27,125 bases of DNA from Clostridia bacterium (GTDB lineage Bacteria; Bacillota_A; Clostridia; Christensenellales; Aristaeellaceae). The notes under the pieces are model-generated. The model ran no database searches. It saw only the letters and a program-made list of their open reading frames with translations, and was not told where the DNA came from. Location: assembly GCA_017530275.1 (NCBI GenBank), contig JAFXMP010000187.1, forward strand, positions 1-27,125. The letters are read 5' to 3'. The translations under genes were made by a program, and so were the position numbers. This document shows, piece by piece, positions 1 through 7,724 of this stretch. Each line of letters opens with the position of its first letter. Position 1 is the stretch's first letter.

Positions 1-1602
1 CTGGACGAATCGGGCTACGACAAGGAAGAGCTGATGCGCCGGTTCGTGAAGACCGAATACGGCTTCTATCCCGACGCCTGGCCCATCGAGGTGCAGCACT
101 GGTATGAACAGATGCTCAAGGCCGCGGGGTTGGACAAAGGCCCCCAGGTGAACGTACTGCCGGAGGGCGGCGAATACACCCAGGAGCAGATTTTGAAGAT
201 CGCCCAGGATTTCATTCATGAGAAATACGGCCCGGACGTGGATTTGGACGACCCGGACAAGTACCGGCGGTTCATGACTTATCGGGAATCCCAACTGGGC
301 GCGGACATGCGATTCCGGCAATGGAACCTGACTTACGAGGCCCAGGATCTATACGGCACAGATTACAGCCTGGTGCTGGACAGCGCCGGGAACATCAAGA
401 AGGAATACAGCGTGGAAGGGATTTTGGGCGCTACCTATCTGACGCGGGGGAAGTACATGATCGACCGGTTCGTGCGGGTGTACGGCGACCAGTTCGGTTT
501 CATCAACTGGGACAGCGGCATCCTGCTGCAATATCAGGAGGCCATGCGGCATCGGCTGGAGAACGAAGAAAACGGGCATTTTCTCACCCAGGAATACCCC
601 ATTCTGGATATGACCTACCTGCTGCCGGACGAAACGGTGATGGCCAAGGAAGCGGCCGTCGAAAAGGCGAAGGAAGCCTGCGGAAAGCTGGATTACGAAA
701 CCCTGTACAGCAATTCCGCGGTGGCGGTGCTGATGGAAGCGGATGGAAAACCTGTCTGGAAAGTGACGCTGCAGCTGCACAGCGGCGGGTATGCCTATGC
801 CCAGTTGGACGCGAAAACAGGAACGACGCTGATCACGGACGAGGCCCGCACCGCCCCTTATCCCGAATGGCGGAAGTACGTCACCGAGGAATACTGGCAG
901 GAAAACAAGGTTCAGCCTGACTATGTTTACGATGGCCCGGCCCCGACCCCGGATGTCGTGACAGGCTGGCGCCTGCCCGCCTTCTGGGGAAATGTGGACG
1001 TGGCCCCGGAATGGTATTGGGACAGGCTCAACGCCACGGGCTACAGCGAAGAAACGGAAGACGAACTCTATTTCGGCTGGGCAGAGCAATACGGATATGA
1101 TACCAATTTCTGGCCCCTGGAAGCCCAGGCCATCGAGATATTGACCCAGCTGGGCGACGACCCGGATTTCAAGAACATCAATTTCCCCGGCCTGCCGACA
1201 GGCGAGGACATTTCCCAGGAAGAAGCCCTGCGCATCGCCAAAGCCGCTTTCAAGGAGGAATACGCGGAAGCCCTGCCCGGCCTGGATGTGAGCGTTCTGA
1301 AAGGCGCGTTCTCCTTCTGGTTCGATTACACGTTTGCGGGGCACAATGCCTGGCAGGTGAATCTGTACCGGCCCGATGGCGTGTGCGTCGGCGCGGTGTG
1401 GATGGAAAGCAAACTGGGCGAGGTGTTCCAGCTGGAATGCTTCGAGGGAGAAACGGGGCTGCACACGCGGGAGGTTTCCTTTGCGGAGCCCAACGTCACC
1501 CCCGCGCCGCTGGCAAACGGCCGCCCCTGGATGTGGGGCATGGATTTCGCGCCCAAAGAATTCTGGGACAGGATGGATCAAATCGTGGACGTTGGGGCGT
1601 GA
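1..1602 (+). CDS. Repeat protein with PepSY-like units, 5'-truncated by window edge and frameshifted at 3' end
   Basis: The reading frame is already open at base 1, so the true start lies outside the window. The visible 533 codons hold about three diverged copies of one unit. Each copy has a WP-E-Q type segment (WPIEVQHW near base 79, WPLEAQAIE near 1111), then a helix opening with TQEQ, SQEE or similar plus an Ala-rich stretch (SQEEALRIAKAAF near 1213), then a beta-rich part ending in a lysine/aspartate turn (WKVTLQLHSGGYAYAQLD near 760). The helix-plus-sheet pattern resembles PepSY/YpeB-type domains of exported Firmicute proteins; this is a fold-level guess. No signal peptide can be seen because the N-terminus is missing. 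The frame stops at TGA 1600-1602 in the middle of a fourth unit that continues in another frame, so this stop is probably not the natural end. Cellular role unknown. Confidence 0.7.
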   Translation: MDESGYDKEELMRRFVKTEYGFYPDAWPIEVQHWYEQMLKAAGLDKGPQVNVLPEGGEYTQEQILKIAQDFIHEKYGPDVDLDDPDKYRRFMTYRESQLGADMRFRQWNLTYEAQDLYGTDYSLVLDSAGNIKKEYSVEGILGATYLTRGKYMIDRFVRVYGDQFGFINWDSGILLQYQEAMRHRLENEENGHFLTQEYPILDMTYLLPDETVMAKEAAVEKAKEACGKLDYETLYSNSAVAVLMEADGKPVWKVTLQLHSGGYAYAQLDAKTGTTLITDEARTAPYPEWRKYVTEEYWQENKVQPDYVYDGPAPTPDVVTGWRLPAFWGNVDVAPEWYWDRLNATGYSEETEDELYFGWAEQYGYDTNFWPLEAQAIEILTQLGDDPDFKNINFPGLPTGEDISQEEALRIAKAAFKEEYAEALPGLDVSVLKGAFSFWFDYTFAGHNAWQVNLYRPDGVCVGAVWMESKLGEVFQLECFEGETGLHTREVSFAEPNVTPAPLANGRPWMWGMDFAPKEFWDRMDQIVDVGA

Positions 1603-2051
1603 CCGTAGATAACTTCGACCAGAAATACACGGAATGGCGGGCGCTGTACGGGGACGAACCGGCGCTCTGGCCCTATGAGTGCCTGCTGATGGAGCAGTTC
1701 TTCGTTTCCTACAACGCCGAAAACTGGACGGAGGAAAGGGTGATTTACCACACCCTGCCCCAGGAGGGCAAAATTACCCGGGAACAGGCCGTCGAAATCG
1801 CTTTCCGGGCCATCCACGAGGCGGGGGACGAACGGGTCGGCGCGGCCTGGATCGACAGCCTGAAACCCTGCGCCACCCTGGGCGTGAATGTCTGGGTGGA
1901 CGCTGCCTATCAATCCGACGAACCCCTCTGGGTGGTCACGCTCCTTACCTGGGACGCGGAATACCACTATTGGGCTCAGCGGGCTTACGCCTACGTCACC
2001 GAGGACGGCGAAGTGGTTTTGGCTGATTTGGACCTGTACAGCAACGGTTGA
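1599..2051 (+). pseudogene. 3' end of the same repeat protein, displaced by a frameshift
   Basis: This frame continues the fourth repeat unit of the upstream gene: FWDRMDQ is in the first frame, while TEWRALYGDEPALWPYE and the helix TREQAVEIAFRAIHEAG are in this one. The order matches the third unit (YWDRLN, then FGWAEQYG, FWPLEAQ, SQEEALRIAKAAF). One extra G in the run at 1594-1597 would join the frames without loss, so a single-base deletion or assembly error is the simplest explanation. A GTG at 1599 overlaps the stop codon (GTGA) and could in principle restart translation. The fragment has no signal peptide of its own, so an independent product is less likely. It ends at TGA 2049-2051, just before a strong terminator. 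Confidence 0.6.
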
Positions 2052-2067
2052 TCCTTGCATCAAAGAG

Positions 2068-2113
2068 CAGGACATTCCATCCCCGCTTTCATGGGGAGGA
2101 ATGTCCTGTTTTT
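2068..2113 (+). terminator. Rho-independent terminator after the repeat protein gene
   Basis: A long hairpin has arms CAGGACATTCC (2068-2078) and GGAATGTCCTG (2098-2108). An inner TCCCC/GGGGA pair extends the stem. Five T residues follow at 2109-2113. It starts 16 bases after the stop codon at 2051. The opposite strand has only a broken T tract (CTCTTTG), so it would terminate the converging rRNA methyltransferase transcript weakly at best. The rest of the gap to 2279 holds nothing I recognise. Confidence 0.88.
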
Positions 2114-2278
2114 AGTGCCGGCATATGCCGCTGTATCGGACTTGGTTTCAGCTTTCATGAAGCGCACAAAACGCACCGCTTCCATGGACGTCTCGTGGGA
2201 TAGGCCTTGCGTTTCCTGGCTTAAGGATCATCTGGTGTTTTGCGTCGCTCCTTCACAGTTCGCCCCCAACGTATCCCC

Positions 2279-3451
2279 CTATTGCTTGTCCACCCGGAAG
2301 ATACCGCATTTCAGGTATTGGGTTTCCGGGGCGGCGGGCAGGATGGGGTGATCCCGTCCCTGGGTGCGGTATTCCACCTGGAACAGACTGATATGCGCAT
2401 CCTTCGCGGCGGACAGCACCACGTCCTTGAATTGACCCGGCAGCATATGCTGGCTGCAGGAGCAGGTAATCAGGTATCCCCCATCCTTCACCAGCTTCAT
2501 GCCCCGCAGGTTGATTTCCTTGTAGCCCCGGGCGGCGGCTTCCACCGCGGCGCGGGTCTTGGTAAAAGCAGGCGGGTCCAGGATCACCACGTCGTACTGT
2601 TCCCCCACGACGCATTGCTCCTTGAGATAATCAAAGGCGTTGGCGGCCACAAAGCGCACGTTGTCAAAGCCGTTCAGGGCGGCGTTTTCCCGGGCGCATT
2701 GGCAGGCGAATTCGGAAATATCCACCCCCGTTACTTCCTTTGCGCCGTATTTTGCGGCGTGGAGAGCAAAGGAACCGGTGTGAGTGAAGCAGTCCAGCAC
2801 CCGCGCGCCTTTGACGAAGGGCGCGATAGCGGCGCGGTTTTCCTTCTGGTCCAGGAAAAAGCCGGTCTTCTGGCCGTTTTTCACGTCCACCCAGAATTTG
2901 ACGCCGTTTTCCTCCATCTGCACCCGGTCCGGCACCGTGCCGCGCAGCACGCCCGTCACCTGCTCAAGGCCCTCCAGCTCCCGCACCGGCACGTCGCCCC
3001 GCTCGTAAATGCCCTGGGGGTGCATTTCGTCCATCAGCGCGTCGCAGATCACGTCCTTGTACTGCTCCATGCCCAGGCACAGGCACTGCATCACCAGCAC
3101 GTCCCCGAAGCTGTCCACAATCACGGCGGGCAGGCCGTCGCTCTCCGCGAAGATCAGGCGGCAGGAGCGCAAATCGGCAAATTTCCGCCGGTAGTCCACC
3201 GCCAGACGCACCCGGCCCCGGATAAAAGATTCATCGATAGGCTCGTCCCGATGGGACAAAACTCGCAAAGCGATCTGAGAAGCCGGATTATACACCGCCA
3301 TGGCCAGAAAGCGCCCGTTGCTGGCCGTCACCCGCACGGTGTCCCCCGGCTGGGGTTCGCCCCTGGTCCGGGCAATATCGCTGCGGAAGATCCAGGGATG
3401 GCCCGTAAACACCCGCTTTTCCTTGCCGGGCAAAAGAATGATATCCGCCAT
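2279..3451 (-). CDS. rlmI: RlmI-type class I SAM-dependent 23S rRNA methyltransferase
   Basis: This 390-residue protein has the architecture of the RlmI/COG1092 family, which makes m5C in 23S rRNA: an N-terminal PUA domain (about residues 1-75, GHPWIFRSDI and ALRVLSHRDE), a linker with the family signature GQKTGFFLDQKENR (193-206), and a Rossmann methyltransferase domain. SAM-binding motif I is VLDCFTHTGSF (218-228), the acidic strand end is GVDIS (242-246) and the DPPAF motif is at 292-296. A TCSCS segment at 329-333 holds candidate catalytic cysteines. ATG 3451 is chosen because AGGAG sits about 10 bases upstream and the product then begins as family members do; an in-frame upstream start would overlap the preceding gene. 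It is the last gene of the exporter operon. The exact target base is inferred from family membership. Confidence 0.9.
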   Translation of the reverse strand: MADIILLPGKEKRVFTGHPWIFRSDIARTRGEPQPGDTVRVTASNGRFLAMAVYNPASQIALRVLSHRDEPIDESFIRGRVRLAVDYRRKFADLRSCRLIFAESDGLPAVIVDSFGDVLVMQCLCLGMEQYKDVICDALMDEMHPQGIYERGDVPVRELEGLEQVTGVLRGTVPDRVQMEENGVKFWVDVKNGQKTGFFLDQKENRAAIAPFVKGARVLDCFTHTGSFALHAAKYGAKEVTGVDISEFACQCARENAALNGFDNVRFVAANAFDYLKEQCVVGEQYDVVILDPPAFTKTRAAVEAAARGYKEINLRGMKLVKDGGYLITCSCSQHMLPGQFKDVVLSAAKDAHISLFQVEYRTQGRDHPILPAAPETQYLKCGIFRVDKQ

Positions 3452-3465
3452 GATGTTTTTTCTCC

Positions 3466-3957
3466 TTATGTCAGTTTTAGGACCGCCACAATCTCGTCCC
3501 CGTCCCATTCTCCGTTTTCCGCGAAACCGAACGCATGATACAGGGCCTTGGCCCGTTCGTTTTCCGGCTCAAAGGATACCCAGCAGAAGCCCGCCGGGCC
3601 GCAGGGGAAGGTTTTGACAAAATCCAACGCCAGCTGAACGGCCTGTTTTCCATAGCCCCGGCCCTGATATTTTTCATCGATCATCAGCCGCCACAGGCTG
3701 TAATTGCCCTGATTGACGGACGGCTCGCCCTCCCAGCGGTCCTCTTCCGTGCCGAAGCCGATCATGAGAAAACCCGCCGGCGTATCCCCATCGAAAATCC
3801 CAAAGGGGAAAGCATACCCACCCACTGAAAGAGCCAGATAGGCTTCGATGACGCTTTGGGTGTTGTCCGCAACAAAATCGCTTTGATCGGGCTGCACGCG
3901 CAGCTTGAGCAAATCCCACACATTATCATGGTTCACTTTTTCCAGCCGTACCGCCAT
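3466..3957 (-). CDS. GNAT family N-acetyltransferase
   Basis: This 163-residue single-domain protein carries the acetyl-CoA binding motif QGRGYGKQA (residues 98-106), preceded by the usual beta strand WRLMIDEKY and followed by the C-terminal NERAKALYHAFGF helix of GNAT enzymes. The N-terminal pattern LRVQPDQSDFVADN with IEAYLA resembles the spermine/diamine acetyltransferase branch (BltD/PaiA-like). A polyamine or small-amine substrate is therefore plausible but not shown. ATG 3957 has a GGGAGG site 7 bases upstream. A GTG at 3963 overlapping the exporter stop codon (GTGA) is the alternative. The gene sits between an ABC exporter subunit and rlmI, and the spacing implies co-transcription. Confidence 0.85.
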   Translation of the reverse strand: MAVRLEKVNHDNVWDLLKLRVQPDQSDFVADNTQSVIEAYLALSVGGYAFPFGIFDGDTPAGFLMIGFGTEEDRWEGEPSVNQGNYSLWRLMIDEKYQGRGYGKQAVQLALDFVKTFPCGPAGFCWVSFEPENERAKALYHAFGFAENGEWDGDEIVAVLKLT

Positions 3958-3959
3958 CG

Positions 3960-5852
3960 TCACGCCTCCCCATGCAGCAACTGCTGTTTGGTGTACTGCA
4001 GCGTATACAGTTGATAATACATGCCCTTTTGATGCAGCAGCTCCTGGTGGGTGCCCATTTCCCGGATTATGCCGTTTGAAAGCACGATGATATTATCTGC
4101 ATGCTGGATGGTGCTTAAGCGGTGGGCCACGATGAGCATAGTGCCGATGTTCTTGATTTTTTCCAAGGAATCCTGAATGAGCAGCTCCGTTTCCGTATCG
4201 ATATTGGCGGTGGCTTCGTCGAGGATGATCACGGAGGGCTTGTGGATGATGGTGCGGGCGAAGGAGAGCAACTGGCGCTGCCCGGCGGAGAAATTGTTGC
4301 CCCGCTCCCGCACCGGCTCGTCCAGGCCCTTTTCCAATCGGTTGATGAAGGAATCGGCGTTCACGTACCGGCAGGCTTCCATCACTTCTTCGTCGGACAC
4401 GCCCTCCAGGCGCAGCAGGATGTTGCTGCGGATATCGCCGGAAAAGAGAAACACATCCTGGAGCATTTGGCCAAAGTGGCGGCGCAGGGAAGCGATCTTG
4501 ATCTTTTTGATGTCGACGCCGTCGATCAGGATGCGTCCCCTCTGAATGTCGTAATTCCGGCAAATCAGGGACAGGATGGTTGTTTTGCCGCTGCCGGTGG
4601 CCCCCACGAAGGCCACGGTCTGCCGGGGCAGGATATGGAAGGATACGCCCTTCAATACCCATTCATCCGGCTTGTAAGCGAACCACACATCCTGAAACTC
4701 GATTTCACCCTTGATTTCGTTCAATTCAATGGCGTCCGGCTCGTCCGTCACCTGGGGCGCCATATCCATGATGGTGAAGATTTTCTCCGCGCTGGCGAAG
4801 GAGCGCTGCAGCTGGTCAAACTGCTCCGCCAGGGTCTGGATGGGGTTGAAGAACTTGGAAATGTACATGTAGAAGGTGACCAGGATGCCGGAGGTGACAG
4901 TCTGGCCCAAAAACTGGGTATTCTGGATATAGCCCCTGCCGCCCAGGTACAGCAGGCACATGACCGAAGAGATGTAGAGCATGTACACCAGGGGCCGGAA
5001 GATGCCGAACACCATCATGCGGGCCTGCTTGGCGTTCCGAAGGTTCTTGCTCCTTTCCAGAAAATCGGTCATTTTCTTATCTTCCCGGTTGAAGATTTGG
5101 GTGATCTTGATGCCGGACAGGTTTTCGGAAAGATAAGTGTTCAGGTCCGTGGTGGCGTCGTTCACCCGGCGGTATACCTTGCGGGAAAACTTGCGGAACA
5201 GCACCGTGAACAGCACCACGAAGGGAACGAAGCACAGCACCATGAGCGTGAGCGCGTAATTGAGCAGCAGCATGGCTCCCAGGACCCCGAAAATCACCAT
5301 CACGTTTTTCGCCATGGTGACCAGGATATTGGTGAACATGTAGGAAATGGCGTTGGGATCGTTGCTCACGCGGGTGACCAGCTTGCCCACGGGCAGATTG
5401 TTCAGTTGTTCATGGGACAGGGATTCGATGTGGGTGAACACATCCTGCCGGATGGCGGATAAAATTTTCTGGCCTGTTTTCTGCAAAATCATGGCCTGGG
5501 TATAGGTGCAGATCAGGCTGACAATCAGGATGCCCGCATACACCGCCACCACGGAAAACAGATAGGACAATTCAAACTGCCCTTTCACCGTTTCCTCGAT
5601 GTGGCCCACCAGCAGGGGCGACACGATATCATATGCAATGGAAATCAGCATCACCAGGAAAACCACGATGAACTGCTTTTTATACGGAACGGCGTAACGC
5701 AGGAGACGCTTCACGATTTCCCGGTCGTCCATATGCCGCTCGAAACCCATGGACTCCTTCTTGTTTTTTTCCAGGGCGTAGGCCGCCAGGAAAAACGCGG
5801 AGAACAGGCCAATGATGGCCCCGACGATCAGGATGGGCAGGTATTCATTCAT
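3960..5852 (-). CDS. ABC exporter half-transporter, catalytically complete subunit (BmrD/YheH-like)
   Basis: This 630-residue protein fuses a six-helix type IV exporter membrane domain to an ATPase domain. Motifs in order: Walker A GATGSGKTT (about residue 416), signature FSAGQRQ (about 520) with Ala where the standard motif has Gly, Walker B IILDEATAN with a normal catalytic Glu (about 542), and H-loop VAHRLST (about 578). An extra N-terminal hydrophobic segment (PILIVGAIIGLFSAFFLAA) precedes the core helices. Its ATG lies inside the end of the upstream exporter gene (8-base overlap), so the two are translationally coupled. In heterodimeric exporters of the BmrCD/TM287-288 type, one subunit keeps the catalytic Glu and carries the altered signature, exactly as here. 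Drugs, lipids or peptides are possible substrates; the sequence does not decide. Confidence 0.93.
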   Translation of the reverse strand: MNEYLPILIVGAIIGLFSAFFLAAYALEKNKKESMGFERHMDDREIVKRLLRYAVPYKKQFIVVFLVMLISIAYDIVSPLLVGHIEETVKGQFELSYLFSVVAVYAGILIVSLICTYTQAMILQKTGQKILSAIRQDVFTHIESLSHEQLNNLPVGKLVTRVSNDPNAISYMFTNILVTMAKNVMVIFGVLGAMLLLNYALTLMVLCFVPFVVLFTVLFRKFSRKVYRRVNDATTDLNTYLSENLSGIKITQIFNREDKKMTDFLERSKNLRNAKQARMMVFGIFRPLVYMLYISSVMCLLYLGGRGYIQNTQFLGQTVTSGILVTFYMYISKFFNPIQTLAEQFDQLQRSFASAEKIFTIMDMAPQVTDEPDAIELNEIKGEIEFQDVWFAYKPDEWVLKGVSFHILPRQTVAFVGATGSGKTTILSLICRNYDIQRGRILIDGVDIKKIKIASLRRHFGQMLQDVFLFSGDIRSNILLRLEGVSDEEVMEACRYVNADSFINRLEKGLDEPVRERGNNFSAGQRQLLSFARTIIHKPSVIILDEATANIDTETELLIQDSLEKIKNIGTMLIVAHRLSTIQHADNIIVLSNGIIREMGTHQELLHQKGMYYQLYTLQYTKQQLLHGEA

Positions 5853-7626
5853 TGTCCTGCCCCCCTTCCTCTTCCAGCTTTTGCAGTTCCACCATTTTAC
5901 GGTAGGCCGGGCAGTTTGCGTACAGCTCCTCGTGGGTGCCCGCGGCGATCAGTCTGCCCTGGTCGATGAACAAAATCCGGTCCATCTTTTCGATGGTGGA
6001 AATGCGGTGGGCAATGAGAATGGTGGTTTTGCCCTGCCGGTTGCGGTTCAATGCATTCAGAATGTTCTTTTCCGTTTTGGTGTCCACGGCGGACACGGAA
6101 TCATCCAAAATCAGGATGGGCGCGTTCCGCATCAGCGCCCGGGCGATGGAAATGCGCTGCTTCTGCCCGCCGGACACGGTGACGCCCCGCTCGCCCAGCA
6201 CAGTATCATAGCCCTGCTGGAATTCGGCAATGTCGTCGTGTACGTCGGCCATGCGCGCCGCCGCGGTTACCGCTTCCCGGCTGTCGTCTTCCACGCCGAA
6301 GGCGATGTTGTGATCGATGGTATCGGAAAACAGGAAATTGTCCTGGGGCACATAGGCGCAGCCCGCCCGCAGGGAGCGGATGGAAATATCGTTCACGTCC
6401 CGGCCGTCAATGAACAGCGTGCCGTCCGGCACGTTGTAGGTGCGCAAAATCAAATCAACTAAGGTGGTTTTGCCGCAGCCCGTTTTGCCCACCAGGCCCA
6501 CGCTCTGCCCCGCCCGGATATGGAAGGATATGTCCTGGAGGGCATCAAATTCCCCGTCGGGATAGCGGAAGGTGAGATGGCGGAATTCGATATCGCCTTT
6601 CACGTGTTCCAGGTCCGTGACGCCTTGCCGGTCCTTCACGGCGGGCGCGGCGTCCAGCAGCTCGCTGATGCGGTTCAGGCTGGCCCGGCCCCGGCTGGTC
6701 ATATCGATCAGCTCGGAAATCGCCATGATGGGCCACACCGTGGAGGTGAAGTAGCCGATGAATTCCACCAATTGTCCAGCGTTGAAGGCGCCCCGATAGA
6801 CCAGATACCCGCCGTAGCCCAAAATAATGCAGATGACGCTTTCCACGAACAGCGTCACCAGGATGCGAAGCAGCACGGCGGCCTGGGTATGGTCCACGTT
6901 GGCCTTTTCGTTTTCCAGGTTCAGCTTTTTGAAGGCCCACAGCTCTTTTGCTTCCTTCACGAACGCCTTGATCACCGCGATGCCGGAAAAGCTTTCCTGG
7001 GCAAAATCGCTGAGGCTGGAAAAGGCTTTCTGCCGGATATCCCATTTTTTCATCATGTACCGGCCCACCACCGTGCTGACCGCCATGAGCAGCGCCATGG
7101 GGATCATGGACAGCAGCGCCAGCGCCCAGCTCATGCGCCACATTTTGGCCACGGCCATCACGCCCAGCAGCAGCGCGTCGAAAAACATGAGGATGCCCAC
7201 GCCGAAGCATTCCTGCACCGTGTCCAAATCGTTGGTAAACAGGCTCATGAGGCTGCCTACCTTGTTTACCTGGTAGTATTCCCGGCTCAAATGCCGGGCG
7301 TTGTCGAACATGGCGTTCCGAAGGTCCGCTTCCAATCGGATCGCCGAACCGAACAGCATCACCCGCCAGAAAAACCGGCCGAACGCCAGCGCTAAGATCA
7401 CCCACACCATAGGCATGCAAATGCGGTCCAGCAAAAAGGCCATGTCAAAGGGCGTCTGCACGTCGTCCACCACCACATAGCCCTGGTTCATTCCGTTCAC
7501 GATCATTTGATACAGGCCGGGAATGATCAGCTGCAGGTATTCCACCGCCGCTAAGGTCAAAACACCCAACAGCAGGAAAACGCCGTATTTCAGATAATAC
7601 CGGTTGATGTGTTTTCCGAAGATCAT
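5845..7626 (-). CDS. ABC exporter half-transporter, degenerate-site subunit (BmrC/YheI-like)
   Basis: This 593-residue protein has a six-helix exporter domain and an ATPase domain: Walker A GKTGCGKTT (about residue 378), a standard signature VSGGQKQR (about 482), Walker B ILILDDSVSAVDT (about 504) and H-loop IAHRIST (about 537). The residue after the Walker B aspartate is Asp instead of the catalytic Glu. That marks the degenerate ATP site of heterodimeric exporters and matches the complete site in the next gene. ATG 7626 is chosen because AAGGAG lies 10 bases upstream; in-frame ATGs at 7635 and 7662 sit on or before that site. It is the first gene of its operon and has its own promoter at 7687-7715. 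Confidence 0.92.
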   Translation of the reverse strand: MIFGKHINRYYLKYGVFLLLGVLTLAAVEYLQLIIPGLYQMIVNGMNQGYVVVDDVQTPFDMAFLLDRICMPMVWVILALAFGRFFWRVMLFGSAIRLEADLRNAMFDNARHLSREYYQVNKVGSLMSLFTNDLDTVQECFGVGILMFFDALLLGVMAVAKMWRMSWALALLSMIPMALLMAVSTVVGRYMMKKWDIRQKAFSSLSDFAQESFSGIAVIKAFVKEAKELWAFKKLNLENEKANVDHTQAAVLLRILVTLFVESVICIILGYGGYLVYRGAFNAGQLVEFIGYFTSTVWPIMAISELIDMTSRGRASLNRISELLDAAPAVKDRQGVTDLEHVKGDIEFRHLTFRYPDGEFDALQDISFHIRAGQSVGLVGKTGCGKTTLVDLILRTYNVPDGTLFIDGRDVNDISIRSLRAGCAYVPQDNFLFSDTIDHNIAFGVEDDSREAVTAAARMADVHDDIAEFQQGYDTVLGERGVTVSGGQKQRISIARALMRNAPILILDDSVSAVDTKTEKNILNALNRNRQGKTTILIAHRISTIEKMDRILFIDQGRLIAAGTHEELYANCPAYRKMVELQKLEEEGGQDNE

Positions 7627-7686
7627 GCCATGCATTCTCCTTCGTTTCTTTAAAACCTTCAATGATCAAGGCGAGAATCGTTTCTC

Positions 7687-7715
7687 ATTATAAACTGCAT
7701 GCCGGAATATGACAA
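7687..7715 (-). promoter_or_regulatory. Sigma-A-type promoter for the ABC exporter operon
   Basis: On the minus strand, TTGTCA (7715-7710), a 17-base spacer and a perfect TATAAT (7692-7687) lie about 60 bases upstream of the chosen exporter start. The promoter begins only 10 bases past the end of the polymerase gene, so the exporter operon can be expressed independently of the polysaccharide operon. A GACA...TGTC pair around the -35 could be an operator; no regulator gene is adjacent. Confidence 0.75.
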
Positions 7716-7724
7716 GCTTTTCTG

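Noticed and set aside
1599..2051. An independent 150-residue gene starting at GTG 1599
   Set aside because: The sequence aligns as the continuation of the upstream repeat unit and has no signal peptide or good ribosome binding site. A frameshift explains it better.
2119..2130. Perfect 12-base palindrome CGGCATATGCCG
   Set aside because: It lies just after a terminator with no promoter or gene start nearby. A palindrome this short can occur by chance.
2114..2278. Short frames of up to about 30 codons in the gap between the repeat protein and the rRNA methyltransferase
   Set aside because: None combines a spaced ribosome binding site with recognisable protein features.
2240..3538. A 432-codon plus-strand frame across the rRNA methyltransferase gene
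   Set aside because: His/Val/Gln-rich, low-information sequence without a ribosome binding site. The minus strand carries a complete RlmI-type protein.
4122..5462. A 446-codon plus-strand frame across the ABC exporter gene
   Set aside because: Composition is that of antisense reading of GC-rich DNA. All ABC motifs lie on the minus strand.
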